A stretch of 64,000 nt of DNA from NCBI RefSeq assembly GCF_900112255.1, contig NZ_FOLE01000011.1, positions 96,988 through 160,987 of the forward strand, in the 5' to 3' direction. The position numbers were made by a program, and so were the translations under genes. The DNA is from Flexibacter flexilis DSM 6793. GTDB lineage: Bacteria > Bacteroidota > Bacteroidia > Cytophagales > Flexibacteraceae. Each line of letters opens with the position of its first letter. Position 1 is the first letter of the stretch. Of the stretch, positions 16,669 through 23,881 are shown one piece after another. The notes under the pieces were generated by a model. The model saw nothing but the letters and a program-made list of their open reading frames with translations, did no database searches and was not told the origin of the DNA.

Positions 16669-17626
16669 TCCAGAAAGTCCTTTATTAGTGATTGGCGCAG
16701 GTTCTATCGGCGAGCGTCATATCGGCAACCTTCAGGCCAAAGGTTTCCGTAATATATACGTGTTGCGTTCGCGCAATTTGCCGATGCGTAACATTGATGC
16801 CAGCACCGTAAAAGTGCTGACCAAATGGAACGAAGTGGAAGCCGTGAAACCTGTGGCCGCATTCATTACGTCCCCGACGGCTTTGCACGTAGAACAAACG
16901 CTCGCGTGCGTGCGTGCGGGTATGCACGTGTTGGTAGAAAAACCGCTTTCGCATAACTTGGAAGGTTTGGATGCACTCAAACAAGCCATTAGCGAAAAAG
17001 GCGTATATGTTTACATTGCGTATATGTTGCGTTTTCATCCGTTGCTCAAGCGCATGAGGGCATTTGTTGAAGCGGAAACCTATGGCAAATTGCTTTCGTT
17101 TACCACGCATTGGGGCGAGTATTTACCCGACTGGCATCCGTGGGAAGATTACCGCGAGTCGTATGCGGCGCGTAAAGAACTCGGAGGCGGTGCAGCACTG
17201 ACGCTAAGCCACGATTTGGATATGTCTAACTGGTTGGTGGGCAGACCGATAGCCAGTTTTATGAGTTTGGCCAATCGCAAATCGGCTTTGGAAGTGAGCG
17301 TGGAAGCTGGGGCAGATTTTTTGATTAAATACGAAAATGACGTAACGGGACACGTACATCTGAATTTCTACGAACAGCCCGCAACGCGTTTTATGCACTT
17401 TGTATTTGAAACGGGAACGGTGTATTTCGATTATTACAAAGCAACCCTAACATTCCGTACCAAAACGACAACGGAAGTGGTGAGCCTCAATAATTTTGAC
17501 CGAAATGCAATGTTTTTAGAGCAAGCAGACGCATTTTTGAGTAAAATCAACAGCTACACGGTAGCCGAGTCGTTGGCGGGTGTGGCCGAGTCTGAGCAGT
17601 TGATTAAAATGTGTAATACATTGTAA
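16661..17626 (+). CDS. Gfo/Idh/MocA family NAD(P)-dependent oxidoreductase
   Basis: The 321-residue protein has a Rossmann motif GAGSIGERHIGNL at 12-24, the family's EKPLSHNLEGL motif at about 95-105 and the (A/T)xSHDLD motif at about 181-187 where the catalytic His lies. These enzymes oxidise or reduce sugar hydroxyls. The ATG at 16661 lies within the end of the upstream cytidylyltransferase gene (8-base overlap) and gives the family N-terminus; a longer frame from 16619 is less likely. Coupling to a CMP-sugar enzyme suggests it modifies a nonulosonic acid or a related sugar for the cell surface. The specific step is inference. Confidence 0.88.
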   Translation: MLSPESPLLVIGAGSIGERHIGNLQAKGFRNIYVLRSRNLPMRNIDASTVKVLTKWNEVEAVKPVAAFITSPTALHVEQTLACVRAGMHVLVEKPLSHNLEGLDALKQAISEKGVYVYIAYMLRFHPLLKRMRAFVEAETYGKLLSFTTHWGEYLPDWHPWEDYRESYAARKELGGGAALTLSHDLDMSNWLVGRPIASFMSLANRKSALEVSVEAGADFLIKYENDVTGHVHLNFYEQPATRFMHFVFETGTVYFDYYKATLTFRTKTTTEVVSLNNFDRNAMFLEQADAFLSKINSYTVAESLAGVAESEQLIKMCNTL

Positions 17627-17647
17627 ATAAATTGATTATATTATTTT

Positions 17648-17695
17648 AAAAGCCTGTATTTTTTCATTGATGCAAAGAATACAGGCTTTTTCTTT
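17648..17695 (+). terminator. Terminator of the CMP-sugar operon
   Basis: AAAAGCCTGTATT (17648-17660) pairs perfectly with AATACAGGCTTTT (17678-17690), followed by T-rich DNA. Confidence 0.85.
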
Positions 17696-17726
17696 TGTAG
17701 AATTTTTTAAAACAAAACTTATAGTT

Positions 17727-18053
17727 ATGACCATTGAGCAAGCCCAAGAAACAGTAGATAACTGGATTAAGACAACAGGCGTTCGGTACTTTAATGAACT
17801 TACGAACATGGCCATCCTGACGGAAGAAGTTGGGGAAGTGGCGCGTATTATTTCCCGCCAATACGGGGAACAATCCTTTAAGCCCAGCGACAAAGACAAG
17901 GTACTCGCCGACGAGTTGGCCGACGTGCTTTTTGTGGTGATTTGCTTGGCCAACCAGACGGGCATTAACCTTACGGAAGCCCTTCAAAATAATTTGGAGA
18001 AGAAAACATTGCGTGATGCTGACCGCCATCAGCAAAACGAGAAATTGAGGTAA
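17727..18053 (+). CDS. MazG-like nucleotide pyrophosphohydrolase
   Basis: The 108-residue all-alpha protein carries the MazG/dUTPase-superfamily metal site: EEVGEVARI at about 32-40 and LADELADVLFVVI at about 60-72, i.e. the ExxE and ExxD pairs that hold magnesium. Such single-domain enzymes hydrolyse (d)NTPs to the monophosphate and pyrophosphate, often removing damaged nucleotides. The start at 17727 (MTIEQAQ) is chosen because the 20-codon extension upstream runs into the terminator hairpin of the previous operon. It lies 75 bases ahead of dnaN on the same strand, but dnaN has its own -7 box. Confidence 0.85.
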   Translation: MTIEQAQETVDNWIKTTGVRYFNELTNMAILTEEVGEVARIISRQYGEQSFKPSDKDKVLADELADVLFVVICLANQTGINLTEALQNNLEKKTLRDADRHQQNEKLR

Positions 18054-18092
18054 AAAACGCCTATTTTTTGAGGAAATTTGCGCTTTTGTATG

Positions 18093-18100
18093 TACTTTTG
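18093..18100 (+). promoter_or_regulatory. -7 box ahead of dnaN
   Basis: TACTTTTG matches TAnnTTTG exactly, about 28 bases before the dnaN ATG. The nearest TTG lies 22 bases upstream, at 18068-18070, a slightly long spacer. Confidence 0.45.
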
Positions 18101-18128
18101 TCCCTCTTAAATTCAGACAGAAATCAAT

Positions 18129-19253
18129 ATGAAATTTATAGTCAATTCGACGGCTTTACTAAAGCAACTTTCGGGCATTAATGGGGTGATTGCTTCTAAT
18201 CCGATTCTGCCGATTTTGGAAAATTTCCTTTTCGACTTGGACGGGGAAAAACTTTCGGTTACCGCGTCGGATTTGCAAACAACCATCGTAACAGAACTTA
18301 CGGTGGACAGTGCCGACAGTGGCAAAGTGGCTGTTCCTGCTCGCATTTTGCTTGATACGCTTCGCAATTTGCCTGAGCAACCTGTTACATTCCTCATAGA
18401 CACAGACACTTACAGCATTGAGCTTATTTCGGAAAATGGCCATTACAAACTCTCTGGCGAAAATGCCATAGATTTCCCAGCTACGCCAAGTGTAAACAAC
18501 GGGACAGCCATCGAAGCTCCAGCCGACGTGATTCAGAAAGCCGTAGTAAGCACACTTTTCGCCACTGGTACGGACGATTTGCGCCCAGCCATGACGGGGG
18601 TTTTCTTCCAATTGGGTACAGAAAATTGTACGTTTGTTTCCACCGACGGCCACCGTTTGGTACGCTACCGCCGCACGGACATTCAGTCTTCTACGGAAGC
18701 GAATTTGATTGTGCCGCGCAAAGCCCTGAATCTGCTTAAATCGGTGTTGCCTTCTGATAACACAACACTTACGATTTCATTCAATAGTTCAAACGCGTTT
18801 TTCAGCTTCGGACATATCCGCATGATTTGCCGTTTGATTGATGAACGTTTCCCTGACTACGCCAACGCCATTCCACTCAACAACCCAAACCAATTGGTCA
18901 TTGAGCGTTTGGAATTGCTAAGTTCTTTGAAACGTATTTCGATTTATGCCAATAAAACAACGCATCAAATCCGCCTGAAACTTTCGCCGCAAGGTTTGCA
19001 GATTTCGGCAGAAGATTTGGATTTCTCGAACGAGGCTTCCGAAACGCTCCAATGCGAATATGAAGGCGAAAGCATGGAAATTGGCTTTAATGCTAAATTT
19101 TTGATGGAAATGCTCAATAATTTGGATTCAAATTTGATTTCCCTTGAGCTTTCGGCCCCAAATCGCGCGGGATTGATTATTCCTAAAAAACAAGATGCAA
19201 ACGAAGATACACTCATGTTGGTAATGCCTGTAATGCTTAATCAATATGTGTAA
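18129..19253 (+). CDS. dnaN: DNA polymerase III sliding clamp (beta subunit)
   Basis: The 374-residue product is the ring-shaped processivity clamp, made of three topologically similar domains. Recognisable segments are PILPILENFLFDL in domain I, MTGVFFQ and STDGHRLVRYR in domain II, the FPDYANAIP segment at the II/III boundary, and the C-terminal LMLVMPVMLNQYV, where the usual ending is MPMR(L/V). Length is normal. In this organism dnaN is not next to dnaA or recF in the window; it lies between a MazG-like gene and trpE, so gene order gives no sign of a replication origin here. Confidence 0.97.
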   Translation: MKFIVNSTALLKQLSGINGVIASNPILPILENFLFDLDGEKLSVTASDLQTTIVTELTVDSADSGKVAVPARILLDTLRNLPEQPVTFLIDTDTYSIELISENGHYKLSGENAIDFPATPSVNNGTAIEAPADVIQKAVVSTLFATGTDDLRPAMTGVFFQLGTENCTFVSTDGHRLVRYRRTDIQSSTEANLIVPRKALNLLKSVLPSDNTTLTISFNSSNAFFSFGHIRMICRLIDERFPDYANAIPLNNPNQLVIERLELLSSLKRISIYANKTTHQIRLKLSPQGLQISAEDLDFSNEASETLQCEYEGESMEIGFNAKFLMEMLNNLDSNLISLELSAPNRAGLIIPKKQDANEDTLMLVMPVMLNQYV

Positions 19254-19281
19254 TTTCGATTTTTTGAAATAAAATATTTCC

Positions 19282-19318
19282 AAAGCCCGCCGTTCCGATT
19301 TGCCGAACGACGGGCTTT
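19282..19318 (+). terminator. Terminator between dnaN and trpE (possible attenuator)
   Basis: AAAGCCCG(C)CGTTC pairs with GAACG(A)CGGGCTTT with one mismatch; TTTATTTTA follows. It ends only 29 bases before the trpE ATG, too close for a normal promoter in between. Confidence 0.8.
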
Positions 19319-19347
19319 ATTTTACACTAACCCAACCCCTGAATCTG

Positions 19348-20760
19348 ATGAAACATAAAGTAACCACCCGCTACAAAAAACTACTGGCCGACACGTTTAC
19401 GCCCGTGAGCATTTACCTCAAGTTACGCGACCGTTTCGTCAATACCATTTTGCTGGAAAGTTCTGATTATCATGGCGTAGAAGATAGCTTTTCGTATATT
19501 TGCTGCTCGCCAATGGCTAAGTTTGAACTCCAAGCCGACGGCGGACTTTCGCAACATTTCCCCGACGGAACAAGCCTGCATTCGCAGCCTACGCGCGAGA
19601 ATCTGCTCCAAAATTTGCAGGATTTTATCGGTAGTTTTGAGGTAGAAAAAACGCCTTTCCAGTTCATTTCCAACGGCCTTTTCGGGCATATTGCTTACGA
19701 TGCCGTGCAGTATTTTGAGGATATTGATTTTGATAAGAAAAAATTGAACCTCGAAATCCCGCTAATTACTTACCAAGCCTTTAGGTTTGTGATTGCGGTG
19801 CATCATTTCAAAAATGAATTATACATTTTCGAACATACCGCCGAAGCAGCACAAACGCCTGAAGGTGAAGATATTGCCTTTGTTGAATCATTGATTCAGA
19901 ACAAAAGTTTTGCGGCGTATCAGTTTGCACCCAAAGGCGAAGAACAGACAAATTTTACGGATGCCGAATTTATGGACGTGTTGGCCGCAGGCCAGAAACA
20001 TTGCTTTAGAGGAGATGTGTTCCAGATTGTGATGGCACGCCGTTTCTGGCAGCAATTCAGCGGCGACGAGTTTAATGTATATCGCGCGTTGCGTTCTATC
20101 AATCCTTCGCCCTATTTGTTTTATTTTGATTATGGAAATTTCAAAATCTTTGGTTCTTCTCCTGAATCACAGATAGTTATAAAAAATGGCGTGGCTGGCA
20201 TTTATCCAATCGCGGGTACTTTCAGACGCACAGGCAACGACCTTGCCGACAGCGAATTGGCGCAAAAGTTGCTCAACGACCCCAAAGAAAGTGCAGAACA
20301 CGTGATGTTGGTGGATTTGGCGCGTAACGATTTGAGCCGCAACAGCGAAACCGTACAAGTGGAATCGTTCAAAGAAGTACAATATTATTCGCACGTCATC
20401 CATTTGGTGTCGAAGGTGACGGGCAAACTTCGCCCAGACACTACGTCGTTGCGCATGGTGGCCGATACGTTTCCTGCGGGTACGCTGTCGGGTGCGCCTA
20501 AGCACAATGCCATGCAACTCATTGACCAATACGAAAATACCAACCGTTCGTATTATGGCGGCTGCATCGGTTACATTGGTTTTGATGGTGCGTTCAATCA
20601 CGCCATTATGATACGTTCGTTTTTGAGTAGTGCCAACACGTTGTATTATCAGGCGGGCGCGGGCGTGGTGGCCAAGTCCGATTTGCCAAGCGAACTACAA
20701 GAAGTACACAACAAATTGATGGCTTTGCGCGAGGCGATTCGCTTAGCTGCAACGCTCTAA
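19348..20760 (+). CDS. trpE: Anthranilate synthase component I
   Basis: TrpE converts chorismate to anthranilate with ammonia from the TrpG glutaminase, the first step of tryptophan synthesis. The 470-residue enzyme shows the N-terminal feedback-binding element LLESSDY (about 30-36). The chorismate-binding core is also visible: FKIFGSSPES, YPIAGTFRRTG, VDLARNDLSRNSE, FPAGTLSGAPKHNAM and YGGCIGYIGFDG. The start at 19348 is the first ATG; the longer frame reads into the dnaN terminator. trpG does not follow, as rsmA is next, so the partner is encoded elsewhere. An aminodeoxychorismate synthase (PabB) is a weaker alternative. Confidence 0.9.
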   Translation: MKHKVTTRYKKLLADTFTPVSIYLKLRDRFVNTILLESSDYHGVEDSFSYICCSPMAKFELQADGGLSQHFPDGTSLHSQPTRENLLQNLQDFIGSFEVEKTPFQFISNGLFGHIAYDAVQYFEDIDFDKKKLNLEIPLITYQAFRFVIAVHHFKNELYIFEHTAEAAQTPEGEDIAFVESLIQNKSFAAYQFAPKGEEQTNFTDAEFMDVLAAGQKHCFRGDVFQIVMARRFWQQFSGDEFNVYRALRSINPSPYLFYFDYGNFKIFGSSPESQIVIKNGVAGIYPIAGTFRRTGNDLADSELAQKLLNDPKESAEHVMLVDLARNDLSRNSETVQVESFKEVQYYSHVIHLVSKVTGKLRPDTTSLRMVADTFPAGTLSGAPKHNAMQLIDQYENTNRSYYGGCIGYIGFDGAFNHAIMIRSFLSSANTLYYQAGAGVVAKSDLPSELQEVHNKLMALREAIRLAATL

Positions 20761-20835
20761 TATTCAGGATTTTATTTTGCCCAAAGTTACTGCTTGCGGG
20801 TAGTGGCTTTGGGTTTTGTTTTTGATAAAAATAGT

Positions 20836-21621
20836 ATGTCGGTAAAACCCAAAAAACATCTTGGTCAGCACTTCCTGACCGATACGAACATTGCCCTGCA
20901 AATTGTGGAGCTTTTGAGCCTGCACGGAGATTATAAAAATGTGTTGGAAATAGGGCCGGGCATGGGCGTTCTGACCAATTTTTTGATTCAAAATACTACT
21001 TACCAAACGTGGCTGATTGACATAGACCGCGAGTCTATCGCGTACCTGAACAAGCATTTTCCGACGCTTAAAGGCCGCATTATTGAAGGCGATTTCTTGC
21101 GTTTTGATGTAAACAAAGAAGTGGGCAAAGGCGAACCTGTGGCCATTATCGGCAATTTTCCGTACAATATTTCTTCACAGATTTTCTTTAGCATTCTGGA
21201 AATGCGCCAATACATTCCCGAAGTGGTTTGTATGCTTCAGAAGGAAGTGGCTGAACGTTTGGCCTCGCCTCCCGGCAACAGAGACTACGGCATTTTGAGT
21301 GTGTTTTTGCAGGCGTATTATGATATTGAATACTGTTTTACGGTGCAAGAACACGTTTTTGACCCGCCACCGCGCGTAAAATCGGGCGTGATTCGTCTCA
21401 AACGCAATGCCCGCCAACAACTTGACTGCGACGAAAAATTATTTGTCCAAGTGGTGAAACAAGGCTTTAACAACCGCCGCAAAACCTTGCGCAATGCACT
21501 CAAGCCCTTGGGTTTGCCCGAAAGTTTTAATACAGAGCCGTTGCTCGACCGCCGCGCCGAACAACTCAGCGTAGCAGATTTTATGGGGCTTACCAATCGC
21601 ATTCAAGCCGCCAAAGGATAA
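20836..21621 (+). CDS. rsmA: 16S rRNA dimethyladenosine transferase (KsgA)
   Basis: RsmA dimethylates two adjacent adenines (A1518 and A1519 in E. coli numbering) in the 3' hairpin of 16S rRNA during late small-subunit assembly. The 261-residue product has the N-terminal KPKKHLGQHFLTD, the SAM motif VLEIGPGMGVLT, the catalytic NFPYNISSQI and the C-terminal lid with GFNNRRKTLRNAL. The ATG at 20836 gives the standard N-terminus. It is 75 bases downstream of trpE and 24 bases upstream of the acetyltransferase gene, so the three may be read together. Confidence 0.97.
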   Translation: MSVKPKKHLGQHFLTDTNIALQIVELLSLHGDYKNVLEIGPGMGVLTNFLIQNTTYQTWLIDIDRESIAYLNKHFPTLKGRIIEGDFLRFDVNKEVGKGEPVAIIGNFPYNISSQIFFSILEMRQYIPEVVCMLQKEVAERLASPPGNRDYGILSVFLQAYYDIEYCFTVQEHVFDPPPRVKSGVIRLKRNARQQLDCDEKLFVQVVKQGFNNRRKTLRNALKPLGLPESFNTEPLLDRRAEQLSVADFMGLTNRIQAAKG

Positions 21622-21645
21622 TTTTATTGGATAAACAGAATAAAT

Positions 21646-22188
21646 ATGACAACTATCACCAACCTCAATTGGCAGCCTGTGCATTTGGAAAATGAGCTTG
21701 TAAGGCTTGTTCCGCTGCAATCTGGGCATTTTGAAGCGTTATTTGCGGTAGCTTCCGACCCGCTAATTTGGGAGCAACACCCCGCCTCGAACCGCTACCA
21801 AAGAGAAGTGTTCGAAGATTTTTTTGCAAAAGCAATTGAAGAAGGAAAGGCTTTTTTGATTGTGGAAAAAGCTACAAATCAAGTGGTTGGCTCTTCGCGT
21901 TATTACGAATACGACCCAGCCGAAAAAAGTATTTGCATTGGTTATACGTTTTTGGGGCGTGCGTATTGGGGCGGAAATTTTAATAAATCCATCAAAAAAC
22001 TCATGATTGATTATGCGTTTGAGTTGGTGGAAAAAGTAGTGTTTCATATTGGCGCAGACAACAAGCGTTCGCAAATCGCGACCATGCGCATCGGGGCAAA
22101 GAAAACCAAAGAAATGGAAATGGTTTTGACGGGAAAACCCGTGCTTCATGTGGAATTGGTGATTGAGAAAAAAGATTGGCAGGCATAA
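21646..22188 (+). CDS. GNAT-family N-acetyltransferase (RimJ/RimL-like)
   Basis: The 180-residue protein has the architecture of RimJ/RimL-type acetyltransferases. The opening strand is VRLVPLQSGHFEALFAVASDP; then come AFLIVEKATNQVVGSSRYYEYDP, the acceptor-site strand SICIGYTFLGRAYWGGNFN and the helix after it, and the end HVELVIEKKDW. These enzymes transfer acetyl from acetyl-CoA to protein N-termini or small molecules; the substrate is unknown. The acetyl-CoA P-loop is weak, as in this subgroup. It follows rsmA by 24 bases and ends at a strong terminator. Confidence 0.83.
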   Translation: MTTITNLNWQPVHLENELVRLVPLQSGHFEALFAVASDPLIWEQHPASNRYQREVFEDFFAKAIEEGKAFLIVEKATNQVVGSSRYYEYDPAEKSICIGYTFLGRAYWGGNFNKSIKKLMIDYAFELVEKVVFHIGADNKRSQIATMRIGAKKTKEMEMVLTGKPVLHVELVIEKKDWQA

Positions 22189-22195
22189 AAACAGA

Positions 22196-22236
22196 AACGC
22201 CAAAGTTGCTATAAGTCAGCTACTTTGGCGTTTTTG
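22196..22236 (+). terminator. Terminator after the GNAT gene
   Basis: AACGCCAAAGTTGC (22196-22209) pairs with GCTACTTTGGCGTT (22219-22232) with one mismatch, followed by TTTG. Confidence 0.83.
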
Positions 22237-22261
22237 CAAATATAAGAAAGTAAAAGTCTGG

Positions 22262-22522
22262 TTATGCGGCTGCATAAGCTACACTTACGTTAAGGTGTTG
22301 GCGTACACACGAAACGGCATCTCCTACGGTTTGGATAGATTGTACTTCTCTGTCGTCGAGATTGATGTCAAACTCTGTTTCCAAGTACAACATCATTTCC
22401 ATTTGTTCCATGATGTTGAGACCCAATTCATTTAATCTTTTATTTTTTTTGATAGCAGTGCTTGGAATCAAAAAATGTTTTTTAAAAATACGTTCGATGC
22501 GAGTTTGAACTGAACTTTTCAT
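22262..22522 (-). CDS. Acyl-carrier-protein homologue lacking the phosphopantetheine serine
   Basis: This 86-residue protein aligns along its whole length with acyl carrier proteins: the first helix VQTRIERIFKKHF, then LNELGLNIMEQMEMMLYLETEFDI, and the third-helix TVGDAVSCV. In true ACPs the second region reads LGADSLDTVEL, with the serine that carries 4'-phosphopantetheine. Here that DS is NI, so no prosthetic group can be attached at the usual place and no other serine stands in the loop. The gene has an unusually strong Shine-Dalgarno sequence for this phylum. It is alone, convergent with the GNAT gene and 317 bases downstream of the M23 peptidase. Role unknown; a structural or regulatory pseudo-carrier is a guess. 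Confidence 0.85.
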   Translation of the reverse strand: MKSSVQTRIERIFKKHFLIPSTAIKKNKRLNELGLNIMEQMEMMLYLETEFDINLDDREVQSIQTVGDAVSCVRQHLNVSVAYAAA

Positions 22523-22839
22523 AACAACCTCCTTTTTTTAGTGCTTAACGGCTTATTTGTGTAAATTTTTTGATATTTAAACAAAACGAAATTGGCACTT
22601 TATATCATTTATACCTTTTCCGTTGGGAATACTTTTGTTTGGTTGGGTGGGCTTTTGCCTTATTCCAACGATACAAAGGTATAGCGGGGTTGGTGCTTGT
22701 CCTAACCAAAAAAAATGAACCGCTTGTTTCGTTTACTGAACGGTATAAAATCTGGTACGAACTGATTTGGGGTTGTTTTGAAGTTATGATTTGGCGGCCT
22801 GAACCGTCGTTTTTTGGGGCTGAATTTGGGGCGAAAGTA
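22523..22839. other. Intergenic region between carrier-like gene and M23 peptidase (317 bp)
   Basis: On the minus strand TACCTTTG (22681-22674) is an exact -7 box and is the only promoter-like signal; no TTG stands at the expected distance. It would give the carrier-like gene a leader of about 145 bases. A 113-codon plus-strand frame here overlaps the end of the peptidase gene and is not considered real. Confidence 0.4.
22527..22534 (-). promoter_or_regulatory. Perfect Shine-Dalgarno sequence of the carrier-like gene
   Basis: The minus strand reads AAAGGAGGTTGTTATG: AAGGAGGT lies four bases ahead of the start codon, fully complementary to the 16S tail. Bacteroidota genes normally lack such sites, so it stands out here. 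Confidence 0.85.
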
Positions 22840-23709
22840 TTACTGAAAATCTATGAAATTTTGGGGGTTGATGGGATTGCCATTGTACCAAACTTCCAAG
22901 TGCAAATGTGAGCCAGTGGTAAGGGTTTCGCCAGAGTTGCCTACCAGCGCGATAAGTTCGCCAGCACGCACGGCATCGCCTACTTTTCGGGTAATAGAGG
23001 CATTGTGTTTGTAGATGGAAATCAGGTTGTTACGGTGCTGAATAGCGATTACGTTGCCTGTGTCTTGTGTCCAAGAAGCCACAATAACCGTACCGTCGGC
23101 GATGGCTTTTACGGGTGTGTTTTTGTCTGTTACGATGTCTGCGCCATAGTGGGCAATTTTGGTATCAAAGCCCGAGGAAACAAATCCGTTTACGGGTTTG
23201 AAGAAAAACATTCCGCCCAGTGCGTCGCTGTTGTTGCCAGTGGGCAAACCTTGCACATCGGCATTTTGTTCAAATTCCAAACGAAGTGCCTCTTCCACTG
23301 CCGAAATAGAATCCAGATTGGCGTGCGATTGGGCGGTAGGAGTAGGGGTTTTCTTTTCTTCGGCTGCCGAAAGTTTGCCCGAATTGCCTGCTATATCCCT
23401 GAAATTTTGAATGAGCGCATCGCGGCCTTGTAGTTCGGTTTCCAGCGAATCGAGCCGAGAGGCCAATAGCACTAACTTCTTCCGATTGACGGTTTCTTGG
23501 CTGCCCGCGTCGGTAAAAGCATTGCTCCAGCGGTTGCCCAACCAGAAACTCAGGGCAGATAAAATTATTACAACACTAACCACAAAAACGATTACTTTTG
23601 CATAGTTTAGACGTAAGGTTGTCTTCTCGGCGAAAGTTTCCTCGCTGCGTAATATGAGCGTGTAATGGTTCGTTAGCCAATTATATATAGTTGTTCTCCG
23701 ACGTTTCAC
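22840..23709 (-). CDS. M23 family (LytM-type) metallopeptidase, membrane-anchored
   Basis: The 289-residue protein has one membrane segment (about 36-56), a coiled-coil or linker region (about 70-150) and a C-terminal M23 domain. The zinc site is complete: HYGADIVTD (His and Asp ligands) and SHLHLEVW (the HxH motif). Such enzymes cut peptidoglycan cross-bridges, or activate amidases when inactive; the intact motifs suggest activity. The start is taken as GTG at 23709, at VKRRRTTIYN, the usual beginning in the phylum. A longer frame to 23889 would overlap sprE and carries an exact -7 box inside it, so it is rejected. Confidence 0.9.
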   Translation of the reverse strand: MKRRRTTIYNWLTNHYTLILRSEETFAEKTTLRLNYAKVIVFVVSVVIILSALSFWLGNRWSNAFTDAGSQETVNRKKLVLLASRLDSLETELQGRDALIQNFRDIAGNSGKLSAAEEKKTPTPTAQSHANLDSISAVEEALRLEFEQNADVQGLPTGNNSDALGGMFFFKPVNGFVSSGFDTKIAHYGADIVTDKNTPVKAIADGTVIVASWTQDTGNVIAIQHRNNLISIYKHNASITRKVGDAVRAGELIALVGNSGETLTTGSHLHLEVWYNGNPINPQNFIDFQ

Positions 23710-23747
23710 GATAGCCAAATTAAAAAGTCTGTTACTGGAATGAGCCA

Positions 23748-23755
23748 CAAAAGTA
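23748..23755 (-). promoter_or_regulatory. -7 box for the M23 gene
   Basis: The minus strand reads TACTTTTG (23755-23748), an exact match, 38 bases ahead of the GTG start. A TTG lies 17 bases further up (23775-23773). Confidence 0.45.
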
Positions 23756-23881
23756 ATGATTCTTTCATTGCCCAAAGGCCATAAAATCCAAAAAATGGCG
23801 GCGGTGGCAGTGGCTACAATGTTAGTTTCAAAATAAAAACAGGCGTTTGACCTCAAATATAGTCTTATTGTTGTGCAAAAA

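Noticed and set aside
18129..19253. dnaN as a sign of a replication origin nearby
   Set aside because: No dnaA, recF or gyrB is adjacent and no cluster of DnaA-box-like sequences was seen; in this phylum dnaN is often unlinked to the origin.
22570..22911. 113-codon plus-strand frame before the M23 gene
   Set aside because: It overlaps the end of a solid gene on the other strand and has no domain; composition looks non-coding.
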